A DNA stretch of 64,000 nt from Sinisalibacter lacisalsi (GTDB taxonomy: Bacteria; Pseudomonadota; Alphaproteobacteria; Rhodobacterales; Rhodobacteraceae), in NCBI RefSeq assembly GCF_014640115.1, contig NZ_BMGI01000001.1, positions 580,501 through 644,500 of the forward strand, given 5' to 3'. Below the pieces are notes generated by a model. It was not told the DNA's origin and made no database searches. It saw only the letters and a list, made by a program, of their open reading frames with translations. The position numbers and the translations under genes are program-made. Numbering within the stretch: position 1 is the first letter of the stretch; the number at the start of each line of letters is the position of its first letter. Below, piece by piece: positions 38,811 to 47,611 of the stretch.

Positions 38811-38840
38811 TTGCCACGCCCCCCCAACCCCGCTATACCG
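38811..38840 (+). promoter_or_regulatory. Promoter of the rplB-rpsS-rplV-rpsC-rplP unit
   Basis: TTGCCA at 38811-38816, 18 bases, TATACC at 38835-38840. It restarts transcription of the S10 cluster after the inserted genes. A second -35-like TTGACA at 38778 has no -10 at proper spacing. Confidence 0.65.
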
Positions 38841-38853
38841 CGCCAGTCACGTG

Positions 38854-38876
38854 GCCCCGGATTCGTTCCGGGGCCT
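38854..38876 (+). promoter_or_regulatory. Leader hairpin upstream of rplB
   Basis: Perfect 9-pair stem GGCCCCGGA / TCCGGGGCC with loop TTCGT just after the predicted transcription start. No T-run follows. It may stabilise the 5' end or regulate the unit. Confidence 0.4.
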
Positions 38877-38984
38877 CTGGCTTATTGAATTCGGGGACCT
38901 CCGGGGCCCTACACCCCGCTCCCTTCGGGGGGCACTAACAGACAGGCGGGGCAACCCGCCGCAAAGCAACGGAAGACAGAAAGC

Positions 38985-39827
38985 ATGGCACTCAAGTCGT
39001 ATAAGCCGACGACGCCGGGCCAGCGCGGGCTGGTGCTGATCGACCGTTCGGAGCTTTGGAAAGGACGTCCCGTCAAAGCCCTCACCGAGGGTCTGACGAA
39101 GAAGGGCGGCCGGAACAACACCGGACGGATCACGATGCGTCGCCGTGGTGGTGGCGCGAAGCGTCTCTATCGCATCGTCGATTTCAAGCGCAACAAGTTC
39201 GACGTTCCCGCCCGCGTGGCACGGATCGAATACGATCCCAACCGCACCGCCTTTATCGCCCTCATCGCCTATGACGATGGCGAGCAGGCCTACATCCTGG
39301 CCCCGCAGCGCCTCGCCGTCGGCGACCAGATCGTCGCGAGCCAGAAGGCCGACATCAAGCCCGGCAACGCGATGCCCTTCTCGGGCCTCCCGATCGGCAC
39401 CATCGTGCACAACGTCGAGATGAAGCCCGGCAAGGGCGGCCAGATCGCGCGCGCCGCGGGCACCTATGCCCAGTTCGTCGGACGTGACGGCGGCTATGCC
39501 CAGATCCGGCTGTCGTCGGGCGAACTTCGCCTCGTGCGCCAGGAATGCATGGCCACGGTCGGCGCGGTGTCGAACCCCGACAACTCGAACCAGAACCTCG
39601 GCAAGGCCGGGCGCAACCGCCATTACGGCAAGCGCCCCTCTGTCCGCGGTGTCGTGATGAACCCGATCGACCACCCGCACGGCGGCGGTGAAGGCCGCAC
39701 CAGCGGTGGCCGTCATCCGGTCACGCCCTGGGGCAAGCCGACCAAGGGTGCCCGCACCCGCAACAAGAACAAGGCGTCGTCGAAGCTGATCGTCCGCTCG
39801 CGTCACGCCAGGAAGAAGGGTCGGTAA
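38985..39827 (+). CDS. rplB: 50S ribosomal protein L2
   Basis: A 280-residue uL2, a primary 23S rRNA binder needed for subunit joining and peptidyl transfer. [17 protein letters not shown] is the family N-terminus; the C-terminal [20 protein letters not shown] contains the conserved histidine near 230. It is first in its transcription unit with promoter and leader just upstream, and is followed by rpsS after 2 bases. Confidence 0.97.
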   Translation: MALKSYKPTTPGQRGLVLIDRSELWKGRPVKALTEGLTKKGGRNNTGRITMRRRGGGAKRLYRIVDFKRNKFDVPARVARIEYDPNRTAFIALIAYDDGEQAYILAPQRLAVGDQIVASQKADIKPGNAMPFSGLPIGTIVHNVEMKPGKGGQIARAAGTYAQFVGRDGGYAQIRLSSGELRLVRQECMATVGAVSNPDNSNQNLGKAGRNRHYGKRPSVRGVVMNPIDHPHGGGEGRTSGGRHPVTPWGKPTKGARTRNKNKASSKLIVRSRHARKKGR

Positions 39828-39829
39828 TC

Positions 39830-40108
39830 ATGTCGCGCTCTGTATGGAAAGGCCCTTTTGTCGACTCCTACGTCCTCAAGAAGGCCGAAAAATCCCGCGA
39901 GTCGGGTCGCAACGAGGTCATCAAGATCTGGTCGCGCCGTTCCACCATTCTGCCGCAGTTCGTCGGCCTCACCTTTGGTGTCTACAATGGCAAGAAGCAT
40001 ATCCCGGTGAACGTCTCCGAGGACATGATCGGCCAGAAGTTCGGTGAATACGCGCCGACGCGCACCTATTACGGCCACGCCGCCGACAAGAAAGCGAAGA
40101 GGAAATAA
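39830..40108 (+). CDS. rpsS: 30S ribosomal protein S19
   Basis: A 92-residue uS19 of the 30S head, near the A-site finger of the 50S. It starts [12 protein letters not shown] and contains [21 protein letters not shown] and the conserved [13 protein letters not shown]-terminal part. It lies between rplB (2-base gap) and rplV (3-base gap) in the usual S10 order. Confidence 0.97.
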   Translation: MSRSVWKGPFVDSYVLKKAEKSRESGRNEVIKIWSRRSTILPQFVGLTFGVYNGKKHIPVNVSEDMIGQKFGEYAPTRTYYGHAADKKAKRK

Positions 40109-40111
40109 GCC

Positions 40112-40492
40112 ATGGGCAAGGATAAGAATCCCCGCCGCGTGGCGGACAACGAGGCGATGGCGAAACTGCGCATGCTGCGCACCAGCCCGCAGAAGCTCAA
40201 CCTCGTGGCCGCGATGATCCGTGGCAAGAAGGTCGACAAGGCGCTTTCCGACCTCACCTTCTCGAAGAAGCGCATCGCCCAGGACGTGAAGAAATGCCTT
40301 CAGTCCGCGGTGGCCAACGCCGAGAACAACCACAACCTCGACGTCGACGAGCTCGTCGTGGCCGAGGCCTTCGTGGGCAAGAACCTGGTGATGAAGCGCG
40401 GCCGTCCGCGGGCGCGTGGCCGCTATGGCCGGATCATGAAGCCGTTCTCGGAACTCACCATCAAGGTGCGTCAAGTTGAGGAGCAAGCCTAA
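40112..40492 (+). CDS. rplV: 50S ribosomal protein L22
   Basis: A 126-residue uL22. [20 protein letters not shown] begins the globular part, and the long beta-hairpin with [21 protein letters not shown], quoted as [14 protein letters not shown], reaches the exit-tunnel constriction opposite L4. The protein is complete and wild-type-like. Its TAA overlaps the rpsC ATG (TAATG). Confidence 0.97.
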   Translation: MGKDKNPRRVADNEAMAKLRMLRTSPQKLNLVAAMIRGKKVDKALSDLTFSKKRIAQDVKKCLQSAVANAENNHNLDVDELVVAEAFVGKNLVMKRGRPRARGRYGRIMKPFSELTIKVRQVEEQA

Positions 40493-41202
40493 TGGGTCAT
40501 AAAGTCAATCCGATCGGCATGCGCCTTCAGGTCAACCGCACCTGGGACAGCCGCTGGTATGCCGACACCAAGGACTACGGCGATCTCCTGCTCGAAGATC
40601 TCAAGATGCGCGATTTCATTCGCGAAGAGGTCAAGCAGGCGGGCGTCAGCCGGGTGATCATCGAGCGTCCGCACAAGAAGTGCCGCGTCACGATCCACAC
40701 CGCGCGTCCGGGCGTCATCATCGGCAAGAAGGGCGCCGACATCGAGGTGCTTCGCAAGAAGCTCGCCAAGATGACCGACAGCGACCTGCATCTCAACATC
40801 GTCGAGGTGCGCAAGCCCGAGCTCGACGCCCAACTGGTGGCCGAGAGCATCGCCCAGCAGCTCGAGCGCCGGGTTTCGTTCCGCCGCGCGATGAAGCGGG
40901 CGGCGCAGAACGCCATGCGCATGGGTGCGCTCGGTGTTCGGGTGAACGTCGCCGGCCGTCTCGGCGGTGCCGAGATCGCCCGTACGGAGTGGACGCGCGA
41001 GGGCCGGGTGCCTCTGCACACGCTGCGCGCTGACATCGACTATGCGCTTGCCGAGGCCAAGACTGCCTATGGCATCATCGGGATCAAGGTCTGGATCTAC
41101 AAAGGCGAGATCCTCGAGCATGATCCCTCTGCGCATGATCGCAAGCTCCAGGAACTCCAGGAAGGCCCGGCGCCACGTGGCGCCATGGGCGGCCGCCGGT
41201 AA
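40492..41202 (+). CDS. rpsC: 30S ribosomal protein S3
   Basis: A 236-residue uS3 with an N-terminal KH domain (GxxG loop as IGKKG in [15 protein letters not shown] near residue 80) and the C-terminal S3 domain. It forms part of the mRNA entry tunnel and helicase centre with S4 and S5. It is coupled to rplV by overlapping stop and start, and is followed by rplP after 12 bases. Confidence 0.97.
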   Translation: MGHKVNPIGMRLQVNRTWDSRWYADTKDYGDLLLEDLKMRDFIREEVKQAGVSRVIIERPHKKCRVTIHTARPGVIIGKKGADIEVLRKKLAKMTDSDLHLNIVEVRKPELDAQLVAESIAQQLERRVSFRRAMKRAAQNAMRMGALGVRVNVAGRLGGAEIARTEWTREGRVPLHTLRADIDYALAEAKTAYGIIGIKVWIYKGEILEHDPSAHDRKLQELQEGPAPRGAMGGRR

Positions 41203-41214
41203 GGAGAGCATAAA

Positions 41215-41628
41215 ATGCTGCAACCGAAGCGCACCAAATTCCGCAAGATGCACAAGGGCCGGATCAAGGGCCAGGCCAAGGGTGGCTCTGATCTGAACTT
41301 CGGCACTTTCGGCCTCAAGGCGGTGGAACCCGAGCGCGTGACCGCGCGCCAGATCGAAGCCGCCCGCCGGGCCATGACGCGCCACATGAAGCGTCAGGGC
41401 CGGGTCTGGATCCGTATCTTCCCCGACGTCCCGGTGTCGTCGAAGCCGACGGAAGTCCGGATGGGCAAGGGCAAGGGTTCGGTCGATTTCTGGGCCGCCA
41501 AGGTCAAGCCCGGCCGGATCATGTTCGAGATCGACGGCGTCAACGAGGAGATCGCCCGCGAGGCGCTCCGCCTCGCTGCGATGAAGCTGCCGATCAAGAC
41601 CCGGACCGTGATGCGGGAAGACTGGTAA
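41215..41628 (+). CDS. rplP: 50S ribosomal protein L16
   Basis: A 137-residue uL16 near the peptidyl-transferase centre. [15 protein letters not shown] holds Arg82, equivalent to E. coli L16 Arg81, which is hydroxylated by the 2OG oxygenase YcfD in that organism. It ends this unit: hairpins and a bidirectional terminator follow, and rpmC, normally next, is 1.6 kb away beyond two inserted genes, one of which is itself a 2OG-Fe(II) oxygenase. Confidence 0.97.
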   Translation: MLQPKRTKFRKMHKGRIKGQAKGGSDLNFGTFGLKAVEPERVTARQIEAARRAMTRHMKRQGRVWIRIFPDVPVSSKPTEVRMGKGKGSVDFWAAKVKPGRIMFEIDGVNEEIAREALRLAAMKLPIKTRTVMREDW

Positions 41629-41687
41629 GGACGAAAACGCGCAAGCGTTTTCTGTCCGGCGTGGTGTAGGCAAATCCGCAGGATTTG
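41629..41687 (+). repeat. Double palindrome after rplP
   Basis: GGACGAAAACGC and GCGTTTTC-T-GTCC form a 12-pair stem with one bulged T and loop GCAA (41629-41657). CAAATCC-GCA-GGATTTG follows at 41671-41687. The words differ from the palindromes at 11.1 and 47.5 kb, but the two-in-a-row layout after a gene end is the same. Confidence 0.55.
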
Positions 41688-41714
41688 TCCGGGCCGCGCC
41701 CCGTTAGAGACAAG

Positions 41715-41746
41715 AAAACCCCCGCCGGTCACCCGGCGGGGGTTTT
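41715..41746. terminator. Bidirectional-type terminator after rplP
   Basis: A 14-pair perfect stem starting AAAACCCCCGCCGG with loop TCAC and ending GGTTTT. The A-run on the left and T-run on the right could serve both strands, but only the plus strand has a gene end nearby. Confidence 0.85.
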
Positions 41747-41820
41747 CGTTTGCCCCGACGCGGCACGGGGCTGGTCGCCCCGCACCCGGCTCCAGCGCGC
41801 GGTTCCAGTCAAGAACATCG

Positions 41821-41849
41821 TTGGACCTGCTCCGGCCTTGGGATATTCT
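41821..41849 (+). promoter_or_regulatory. Promoter of the leaderless membrane-protein gene
   Basis: TTGGAC at 41821-41826, 17 bases, TATTCT at 41844-41849. The expected transcription start, 7 bases after the -10, falls on the GTG start codon at 41856. Confidence 0.5.
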
Positions 41850-41855
41850 CATCAC

Positions 41856-42335
41856 GTGAAACGCATTCTTCTGTTCCTCCGCCTGAATCTGGCATTTCTC
41901 CTGGTCCTCAGTGTTGCGGGAAATCTGGCACTTGGGGTGCTCAACTTCGTTTTTCAGCCGATCTGGCGCGCCGCCGCAGTGACGGCCGCGGTTGCAACAA
42001 ACGAGGTGAAATCGGAGGCCGAAGAACGGCGCGCCGTTGCCAAAGCTCGCACGAAGGAAAAGGCCAAGGCGCGATTGCGTCGTGTGGTGACGGTTCTGCC
42101 GTTCGTCGGGCTCGCGGCCGCCGTCGGGTTCGAATACGCGGATTACCAGGCATGGCTCGAGGAAAACCCAGGCGGCGATGCGGAAACGTATGGACGGGAA
42201 GTCATGGAGGTTTCGCAAGAGGTCGCCGACGAGGTGCTGGCGGACCTGCCCGAACGCGTCGGACCGGACCGCGAACGGCTCATCGCCGGGTTGGAAAAGT
42301 TGATGTCAGGATTCGCGGCCACCGCAGGGGAATAG
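41856..42335 (+). CDS. Hypothetical membrane protein, probably leaderless
   Basis: A 159-residue protein starting at GTG 41856: VKRILLFLRLNLAFLLVLSV. It has one long hydrophobic segment at about 4-34, a charged Lys/Arg/Glu-rich helix (about 50-78), a second hydrophobic stretch VVTVLPFVGLAAAVGFEYADY (quoted in part, about 79-95) and an acidic helical C-terminus. No Shine-Dalgarno is visible and the promoter places the transcript start at the GTG. Bases upstream in frame to 41685 cover a terminator and are not coding. I do not recognise a family. It lies between rplP and the 2OG oxygenase gene. Confidence 0.6.
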   Translation: MKRILLFLRLNLAFLLVLSVAGNLALGVLNFVFQPIWRAAAVTAAVATNEVKSEAEERRAVAKARTKEKAKARLRRVVTVLPFVGLAAAVGFEYADYQAWLEENPGGDAETYGREVMEVSQEVADEVLADLPERVGPDRERLIAGLEKLMSGFAATAGE

Positions 42336-42338
42336 ACG

Positions 42339-42962
42339 TCACTCCCAGCGATAATTGAAACTCACCGAAATCCGCTCTTCGTCGTCCGCCATGTTCAGCG
42401 GCACTTCGTGCCTCAACCAGCTTTCCCACAAGAGCACGTCGCCCACGACCGGTTTGACGTAGACGAAGGTTTGCAGCTCTTCGCGGGCGTCCTTGCGACG
42501 CGGCGGGGCGGCCATCATCCGGGCCGAGCGCGGGTCTTCCAGTTTCAGCGCCGAGGCGCCCTCGGGCATCGCCACGTAGGTGGTGCCGGAAATCACCGAA
42601 TGGGGGTGAATGTGGCTGCCATGGGTGCCGCCTTCCGGCAGGATGTTGATCCAGAGGTCTTCCAGCACCAGCGCGCGGCCGTCGAGATCGAACTCGAGGT
42701 CTTCCGCGAAGGCCACCACATGCGCATCGAGCGCCGCTTTCACATCGGCGAACACCGGCGAGCGCCAGGGCAGGTCGGCGAGCGAGGCATAGGAGGTATA
42801 GCCCGGGTATCCGTTCTCGGCCGACCAGAGCTGCCCCGCCTCATCATCTTCGGCGATGGCAAGGCACTCGGCTTCGAGCGCGTCGGAGTCGACGGCGGGC
42901 CCGTGCTCGGAGAGCGCGGCGCGGTAAAGGCGGGTCACGAAGAGGGATTTGATATCGGCCAT
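42339..42962 (-). CDS. 2OG-Fe(II) oxygenase family protein (TIGR02466-like)
   Basis: A 207-residue putative dioxygenase. GGTHGSHIHPHSVISGTTYVAMP at about 111-133 (metal-binding His near 117-121), LLWESWLRHEVPLN at 177-190 with a second ligand His185, and RISVSFNY with Arg197 for the 2OG carboxylate form the double-stranded beta-helix core. The family matches TIGR02466 proteins, whose substrates are unknown. ATG 42962 (MADIKSLFVTRLYRA) is preferred over 43004. It is convergent with the membrane-protein gene (3-base gap) and close to rplP, whose product is a known target of a different 2OG oxygenase family. Confidence 0.8.
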   Translation of the reverse strand: MADIKSLFVTRLYRAALSEHGPAVDSDALEAECLAIAEDDEAGQLWSAENGYPGYTSYASLADLPWRSPVFADVKAALDAHVVAFAEDLEFDLDGRALVLEDLWINILPEGGTHGSHIHPHSVISGTTYVAMPEGASALKLEDPRSARMMAAPPRRKDAREELQTFVYVKPVVGDVLLWESWLRHEVPLNMADDEERISVSFNYRWE

Positions 42963-43083
42963 GGCGAGGTGATAGCGCAATGCTGGTAACGGCGCGAGTG
43001 TCATTTGTTCTCATCTGTCGCCGGGTTCTGGACGCCGCCGCGCGCCCGCGTCCACGCCCTCCGCGAAAACCCGCCCAAGGGGC

Positions 43084-43112
43084 TTGCTTTCCCGCGTGAA
43101 CCCGCGTATTGC
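43084..43112 (+). promoter_or_regulatory. Promoter of the rpmC-rpsQ-rplN... unit
   Basis: TTGCTT at 43084-43089, 17 bases, TATTGC at 43107-43112, about 100 bases before rpmC. It restarts the S10/spc cluster after the inserted genes. Confidence 0.55.
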
Positions 43113-43211
43113 GCAGCCTTCACACGGACTCCACCGGATTCGGCGTGACCTGTACGTGCGCATTCGCGAGCGGGAAGGGCGCCCCGGTGATGTTGAGAAA
43201 GGAAAAGGCGA

Positions 43212-43418
43212 ATGAACGCCAAGGAACTGCGTGACAAGACGCCGGACCAGCTCAAAGAGCAGCTGGCCGAGCTGAAAAAGGAAAGCTTCAACCTGCGTTT
43301 CCAGCAAGCCACCGGCGCGCTGGAAAACTCCGCCCGCGTGCGCAAGGTGCGCCGTGACGCGGCACGCGTGAAGACGATCCTGACCGAAAAGGCCGCTGCC
43401 GCGGCCGGCGAAGCGTAA
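43212..43418 (+). CDS. rpmC: 50S ribosomal protein L29
   Basis: A 68-residue uL29, two long helices near the tunnel exit beside L23. It starts [18 protein letters not shown] with the [14 protein letters not shown] motif and a basic [14 protein letters not shown] helix. AAAGGAAAAGGCGA precedes the ATG. It heads a long unit: rpmC-rpsQ-rplN-rplX-rplE-rpsN-rpsH-rplF-rplR-rpsE-rpmD. Confidence 0.96.
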   Translation: MNAKELRDKTPDQLKEQLAELKKESFNLRFQQATGALENSARVRKVRRDAARVKTILTEKAAAAAGEA

Positions 43419-43433
43419 GAGGAGGCCTGACAG

Positions 43434-43664
43434 ATGCCCAAACGTATCCTGCAAGGCACCGTGACCTCGGACGCCAACGCCCAGACCGTGACCGTGCGTG
43501 TCGAACGCCGCTTCAAGCACCCGCTGCTGAAGAAAACGGTTCGCTCGACCAAGAAATACCGCGCCCACGACGAGAACAACACGTTCAAGGCCGGTGACAC
43601 GGTGCGCATTCAGGAATGCGCGCCGAAGTCGAAAACCAAGCGCTGGGAGGTGATCACCGCCTGA
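43434..43664 (+). CDS. rpsQ: 30S ribosomal protein S17
   Basis: A 76-residue uS17, an early 16S rRNA binder with an OB fold. [19 protein letters not shown] and [19 protein letters not shown] match the family, with the signature GDTVRIQE. It follows rpmC by 15 bases. rplN starts 67 bases later; GGTCAGGAG provides its ribosome site. Confidence 0.96.
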
Positions 43665-43731
43665 GGCGGGGGTCACATCCCGGTTTGATCGAAACCATGG
43701 GGTCGTTACCCCAAAGGTCAGGAGAAACCAC

Positions 43732-44100
43732 ATGATCCAGATGCAGACCAATCTGGATGTCGCTGACAACTCCGGCGCTCGCCGGGTTCAGTGCATCAAG
43801 GTCCTGGGTGGTTCCAAGCGTAAATACGCCTCCGTCGGCGACATCATCGTCGTCTCGGTGAAGGAAGCCATCCCGCGTGGCCGGGTGAAGAAGGGCGACG
43901 TCCGCAAGGCCGTCGTCGTGCGCACCGCCAAGGAAGTGCGCCGCGAAGACGGCACCGCGATCCGCTTCGATCGCAACGCCGCCGTGATCCTCAACAACAA
44001 CAACGAGCCGATCGGCACCCGTATCTTCGGGCCGGTGGTTCGTGAGCTGCGTGCGAAGAACTTCATGAAGATCATCTCGCTCGCGCCGGAGGTGCTGTGA
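43732..44100 (+). CDS. rplN: 50S ribosomal protein L14
   Basis: A 122-residue uL14 at the subunit interface, contacting 16S rRNA in bridge B8 and bound by Rsf[20 protein letters not shown] is near-universal, and the [11 protein letters not shown] segment is conserved. Its TGA overlaps the ATG of rplX (GTGATGG), coupling the two. Confidence 0.97.
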
Positions 44101-44405
44101 TGGCCGCGAAACTGAAAAAAGGCGACAAGGTTGTCGTGCTCGCCGGCAAGGACAAGGGCAAGCAGGGTGAAATCTCCCGCGTGATGCCCAAGGACGGCAA
44201 GGCGATCGTGGATGGCGTGAACGTCGCCATCCGTCACACCAAGCAAAGCCAGACCAGCCAAGGCGGTCGGGTGCCGAAGGCGATGCCGATCGACATCTCG
44301 AACCTGGCGATCCTGGACAAGAACGGCAAACCCAGCCGCGTCGGCTTCCGCATGGATGGCGACAAGAAGGTGCGTTTCGCCAAGACCACGGGAGATGTGA
44401 TCTGA
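44100..44405 (+). CDS. rplX: 50S ribosomal protein L24
   Basis: A 101-residue uL24 that starts 50S assembly. The KOW motif is [20 protein letters not shown], followed by the [12 protein letters not shown] rRNA-binding region. ATG 44100 is used; an in-frame GTG three bases earlier is less likely. Its stop overlaps the rplE start in TGATG. Confidence 0.96.
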   Translation: MAAKLKKGDKVVVLAGKDKGKQGEISRVMPKDGKAIVDGVNVAIRHTKQSQTSQGGRVPKAMPIDISNLAILDKNGKPSRVGFRMDGDKKVRFAKTTGDVI

Positions 44406-44968
44406 TGCTTGACGCTGCGACCTATACCCCCCGCCTGAAGACGGTCTTCAAGGACGAGATCCGCGCCGCCCTCAAAGAAGAGTTCGGCTACAAGAACGAC
44501 ATGCAGATCCCGCGTCTCGAAAAGATCGTGCTGAACATCGGCTGCGGCACCGAGGCGGTGAAAGACACCAAGAAGGCCAAGTCGGCCCAGGAAGATCTCA
44601 CCAAGATCGCCGGCCAGCTGGCCGTTGTGACCAAGGCGAAAAAGTCGATCGCCGGCTTCCGCGTTCGCGAAGGCATGCCGCTCGGCGCCAAGGTCACGCT
44701 CCGGGGCGACCGGATGTATGAATTCCTCGATCGCCTGATCACCATCGCGATGCCCCGTATCCGCGACTTCCGCGGTATTTCGGGCACCTCCTTCGACGGC
44801 CGCGGCAACTATGCCATGGGCATCAAGGAACACATCGTCTTCCCCGAGATCGAATTCGACAAGGTCGATGAAGTCTGGGGCATGGACGTCGTGATCACGA
44901 CCACCGCGAAGACCGACGCGGAAGCCAAGGCGCTGTTGAAGCACTTCAACATGCCTTTCAACAGCTGA
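44405..44968 (+). CDS. rplE: 50S ribosomal protein L5
   Basis: A 187-residue uL5 that binds 5S rRNA and contacts P-site tRNA in the central protuberance. The motifs [14 protein letters not shown] and [18 protein letters not shown] are conserved, as is [18 protein letters not shown]. Coupled to rplX; rpsN follows after 21 bases with a CCGGAGGA ribosome site. Confidence 0.97.
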   Translation: MLDAATYTPRLKTVFKDEIRAALKEEFGYKNDMQIPRLEKIVLNIGCGTEAVKDTKKAKSAQEDLTKIAGQLAVVTKAKKSIAGFRVREGMPLGAKVTLRGDRMYEFLDRLITIAMPRIRDFRGISGTSFDGRGNYAMGIKEHIVFPEIEFDKVDEVWGMDVVITTTAKTDAEAKALLKHFNMPFNS

Positions 44969-44989
44969 TCCGCCGGAGGAACTTGACAG

Positions 44990-45295
44990 ATGGCTAAGAA
45001 ATCCATGATTGCCCGCGAGGCCAAGCGTCAGAAGCTGGTGGAGCAATACGCCGCCAGGCGCGCCGCGCTCAAAGAGATCATCAACGACCAGGATCGCCCG
45101 ATGGAGGAGCGCTTCCGCGCCTCTCTGAAGCTGGCGAAACTGCCGCGCAACTCGTCGGCCACGCGGCTGCACAACCGGTGCCAGCTCACCGGCCGTCCGC
45201 ACGCCTATTATCGCAAACTCAAGATCAGCCGGATCGCGCTGCGCGATCTCGGCTCGCACGGCCAGATCCCGGGCCTGGTGAAATCGAGCTGGTAA
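44990..45295 (+). CDS. rpsN: 30S ribosomal protein S14 (zinc-independent form)
   Basis: A 101-residue uS14 of the long type. The cysteine pairs of the zinc-binding form are absent (only one Cys, in [16 protein letters not shown]), so it does not need zinc. [19 protein letters not shown] and [22 protein letters not shown], quoted in part, are typical. It is part of the head near S3 and S10. Confidence 0.96.
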   Translation: MAKKSMIAREAKRQKLVEQYAARRAALKEIINDQDRPMEERFRASLKLAKLPRNSSATRLHNRCQLTGRPHAYYRKLKISRIALRDLGSHGQIPGLVKSSW

Positions 45296-45305
45296 GGAGA
45301 GAGAG

Positions 45306-45698
45306 ATGAACGATCCTATCGGCGATATGCTCACCCGCATCCGCAACGCGCAACTGCGCGGCAAATCCACCGTCTCGACGCCGGCCTCCAAGCTTCGTGC
45401 CTGGGTGCTCGACGTTCTGGCCGACGAGGGCTACATCCGCGGCTACGAAAGTGGCACGGATGTCAACGGTCACCCGACGCTTGAAATCGCGCTCAAGTAT
45501 TTCGACGGCACCCCGGTGATCCGCGAAGTCAAGCGCGTGTCGAAGCCCGGCCGCCGCGTCTACATGGGCGCCAAGGAGATCCCGCAGGTCCGTCAGGGCC
45601 TCGGTGTCTCGATCGTCTCGACGCCGAAGGGCGTGATGTCGGATGCCAACGCTCGCGCTGCCAATGTCGGCGGCGAAGTGCTCTGCACCGTATTCTAA
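45306..45698 (+). CDS. rpsH: 30S ribosomal protein S8
   Basis: A 130-residue uS8 that binds the 16S central domain. It starts [16 protein letters not shown] and ends with [20 protein letters not shown]. In E. coli S8 represses the spc operon by binding the rplE region; whether that happens here is not visible. rpsN precedes by 10 bases and rplF follows by 10. Confidence 0.97.
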   Translation: MNDPIGDMLTRIRNAQLRGKSTVSTPASKLRAWVLDVLADEGYIRGYESGTDVNGHPTLEIALKYFDGTPVIREVKRVSKPGRRVYMGAKEIPQVRQGLGVSIVSTPKGVMSDANARAANVGGEVLCTVF

Positions 45699-45708
45699 GG
45701 AGGGCCAG

Positions 45709-46242
45709 ATGTCTCGTATTGGGAAAAAGCCGGTCCAGCTGCCCTCGGGTGTGACGGCGTCCGTCTCGGGCCAGACCATCGAGGTCAAGGGCCCGAAGGG
45801 CACCCGCAGCTTCACCGCCACCGACGATGTCACCATCAAGGTGGAAGAAAACGCCGTGCAGGTTGATCCGCGCGGCTCGTCGAAGCGCGCGCGCCAGCAG
45901 TGGGGCATGAGCCGCACCATGGTGCAGAACCTCGTCACCGGTGTGACCGAGGGCTTCAGGAAAGAGCTCGAGATCACCGGTGTGGGTTATCGTGCCCAGA
46001 TCCAGGGCAACGTGCTCAAGCTGAACCTCGGCTACAGCCACGAAGTCAACTTTGAAACCCCCGAAGGCGTGACGATCACCTCGCCGAAGAACACCGAGAT
46101 CGTCGTCGAGGGGATCGACCAGCAGCTCGTCGGGCAGGTCGCGGCCAATATCCGCGAATGGCGCGCGCCGGAACCCTACAAGGGCAAGGGCATCCGCTAC
46201 AAGGACGAGTATATCTTCCGCAAGGAAGGCAAGAAGAAGTAA
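45709..46242 (+). CDS. rplF: 50S ribosomal protein L6
   Basis: A 177-residue uL6 near the sarcin-ricin loop. The start [15 protein letters not shown] at 45709 has AAGGAGGGCC upstream; the longer in-frame start at 45643 lies inside rpsH and is rejected. [20 protein letters not shown] and the C-terminal [15 protein letters not shown] are conserved. Confidence 0.97.
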   Translation: MSRIGKKPVQLPSGVTASVSGQTIEVKGPKGTRSFTATDDVTIKVEENAVQVDPRGSSKRARQQWGMSRTMVQNLVTGVTEGFRKELEITGVGYRAQIQGNVLKLNLGYSHEVNFETPEGVTITSPKNTEIVVEGIDQQLVGQVAANIREWRAPEPYKGKGIRYKDEYIFRKEGKKK

Positions 46243-46253
46243 GGACGCGAAAA

Positions 46254-46613
46254 ATGGCAAACAGCAAACGAGACCTGTTCGTGAAGCGCCGCCTGCGCGT
46301 TCGCAACCGGCTGCGGAAGACGAACTCGGGCAAACTGCGCCTCACCGTGCACCGTTCGAACAAGAACATCTCCGCCCAGCTCATCGACGATGTGAACGGC
46401 GTGACCGTCGCCGCCGCCTCGTCGCTCGAGAAAGATCTCGGGACGACCGGCAAGAACAACGTGGAGGCTGCCGCCAAGGTGGGCGCCGCGCTGGCCGAGC
46501 GCGCCAAGAAGGCGAACGTGGACGAGTGCTATTTCGACCGTGGCGGCTTCCTGTTCCACGGCAAGGTGAAGGCGCTCGCCGAGGCTGCCCGTGAAGGTGG
46601 TCTGAAGTTCTGA
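46254..46613 (+). CDS. rplR: 50S ribosomal protein L18
   Basis: A 119-residue uL18 that carries 5S rRNA into the central protuberance with L5. The start [20 protein letters not shown] is in an Arg/Lys-rich 5S-binding region; the earlier in-frame ATG at 46158 is inside rplF. The C-terminal [22 protein letters not shown], shown in two parts ([11 protein letters not shown] and [13 protein letters not shown]), is typical. Confidence 0.96.
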   Translation: MANSKRDLFVKRRLRVRNRLRKTNSGKLRLTVHRSNKNISAQLIDDVNGVTVAAASSLEKDLGTTGKNNVEAAAKVGAALAERAKKANVDECYFDRGGFLFHGKVKALAEAAREGGLKF

Positions 46614-46618
46614 GAAAT

Positions 46619-46640
46619 GGCGATGCCTTCGGGCGTCGCC
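46619..46640 (+). promoter_or_regulatory. TTCG-tetraloop hairpin between rplR and rpsE
   Basis: GGCGATGCC-TTCG-GGCGTCGCC, a 9-pair stem with one T-G wobble capped by the very stable UUCG tetraloop. The 138-base gap also has a GGGGGGC / GCCCTCC fold and GGTGCG-ATG-CGCACC near 46718. No T-run is seen, so these may be RNA-stabilising or processing structures rather than terminators. Confidence 0.5.
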
Positions 46641-46751
46641 GAGACGAAACGAGGGGGGCGCAGGCCGCCCTCCCGATGACCCGGGGGCCCGCGGCTCACT
46701 TGGGTTGGCAACAACCGGTGCGATGCGCACCACGACGAAAAGGAATGCCTG

Positions 46752-47330
46752 ATGGCAGAACGTGACAACCGCCGCGGCCCGCGCCGCGACCGTGACGAAA
46801 CCCCCGAGTTCGCCGATCGCCTGGTCGCGATCAACCGGGTCTCGAAAACCGTGAAGGGCGGCAAGCGTTTCGGCTTTGCTGCGCTCGTCGTGGTGGGCGA
46901 CCAGAAGGGCCGTGTCGGCTTCGGCAAGGGCAAGGCGAAAGAGGTGCCCGAGGCGATCCGCAAGGCCACCGAGAGCGCCAAGCGTGCGATGATCCGCATT
47001 CCGCTCAAGGAAGGCCGCACCCTGCACCACGATATCGAAGGCCGCCACGGCGCTGGCCGCGTGGTGCTGCGCACCGCCCCGGAAGGCACCGGCATCATCG
47101 CCGGTGGCCCGATGCGCGCGGTGTTCGAGATGCTCGGCATCAAGGACGTCGTGTCGAAGTCGATCGGGTCGCAGAACCCCTACAACATGATCCGGGCCAC
47201 GCTCGATGGCCTCAAGAAGGAAGCCAGCCCCCGCTCCGTGGCCCAGCGCCGCGGCAAGAAGGTGGCCGACATCCTGCCCGCCCGCGACGAGGCCCCGGCC
47301 GCGTCGAGCCAGGTTGCTGAGGAGGCTTGA
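46752..47330 (+). CDS. rpsE: 30S ribosomal protein S5
   Basis: A 192-residue uS5 with a double-stranded RNA-binding domain and fidelity role. [20 protein letters not shown] begins the conserved core, and the [20 protein letters not shown] region, here [14 protein letters not shown], is typical. A short acidic/basic extension (about residues 1-20) and an Ala/Pro-rich C-terminus are alphaproteobacterial. AAAAGGAATG precedes the start. Confidence 0.97.
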   Translation: MAERDNRRGPRRDRDETPEFADRLVAINRVSKTVKGGKRFGFAALVVVGDQKGRVGFGKGKAKEVPEAIRKATESAKRAMIRIPLKEGRTLHHDIEGRHGAGRVVLRTAPEGTGIIAGGPMRAVFEMLGIKDVVSKSIGSQNPYNMIRATLDGLKKEASPRSVAQRRGKKVADILPARDEAPAASSQVAEEA

Positions 47331-47335
47331 GAGAC

Positions 47336-47524
47336 ATGGCGAAAACCATCGTTGTCAAACAGATCGGCTCGCCGATCCGCCGCCCCGCCGTCCAGCGTGA
47401 CACGCTGATCGGCCTCGGGCTCAACAAGATGCACAAGACCCGCGAGCTCGAAGATACCCCCGCCGTCCGCGGCATGGTTGCCAAGATCCCGCACCTCGTC
47501 GAGATCATCGAAGAGCGCGGGTAA
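47336..47524 (+). CDS. rpmD: 50S ribosomal protein L30
   Basis: A 62-residue uL30. [20 protein letters not shown] and the [21 protein letters not shown] signature, quoted as [14 protein letters not shown], fit the family. ATG 47336 is used rather than an in-frame TTG at 47327 that lies inside the rpsE end. rplO, its usual neighbour, is 1.3 kb away beyond an AT-rich island and the MAPEG gene. Confidence 0.96.
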   Translation: MAKTIVVKQIGSPIRRPAVQRDTLIGLGLNKMHKTRELEDTPAVRGMVAKIPHLVEIIEERG

Positions 47525-47611
47525 ACGCCGACGCGCGTCGGCGTGAAGCGCGGGCGCGCGCCCGCGATTTGCGAGTGAATTGGAACGCCCCGGTCAGGAA
47601 TGGCCGGGGCG
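47525..47611 (+). repeat. Palindrome pair and terminator-like stem after rpmD
   Basis: A perfect 20-base palindrome starting at the rpmD end (47525-47544, ACGCCGACGC and its mirror), then a perfect 18-base palindrome at 47549-47566 built on CGCGGGCGC. A stem CGCCCCGG / CCGGGGCG with a 10-base loop follows at 47586-47611 without a T-run. Confidence 0.6.
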
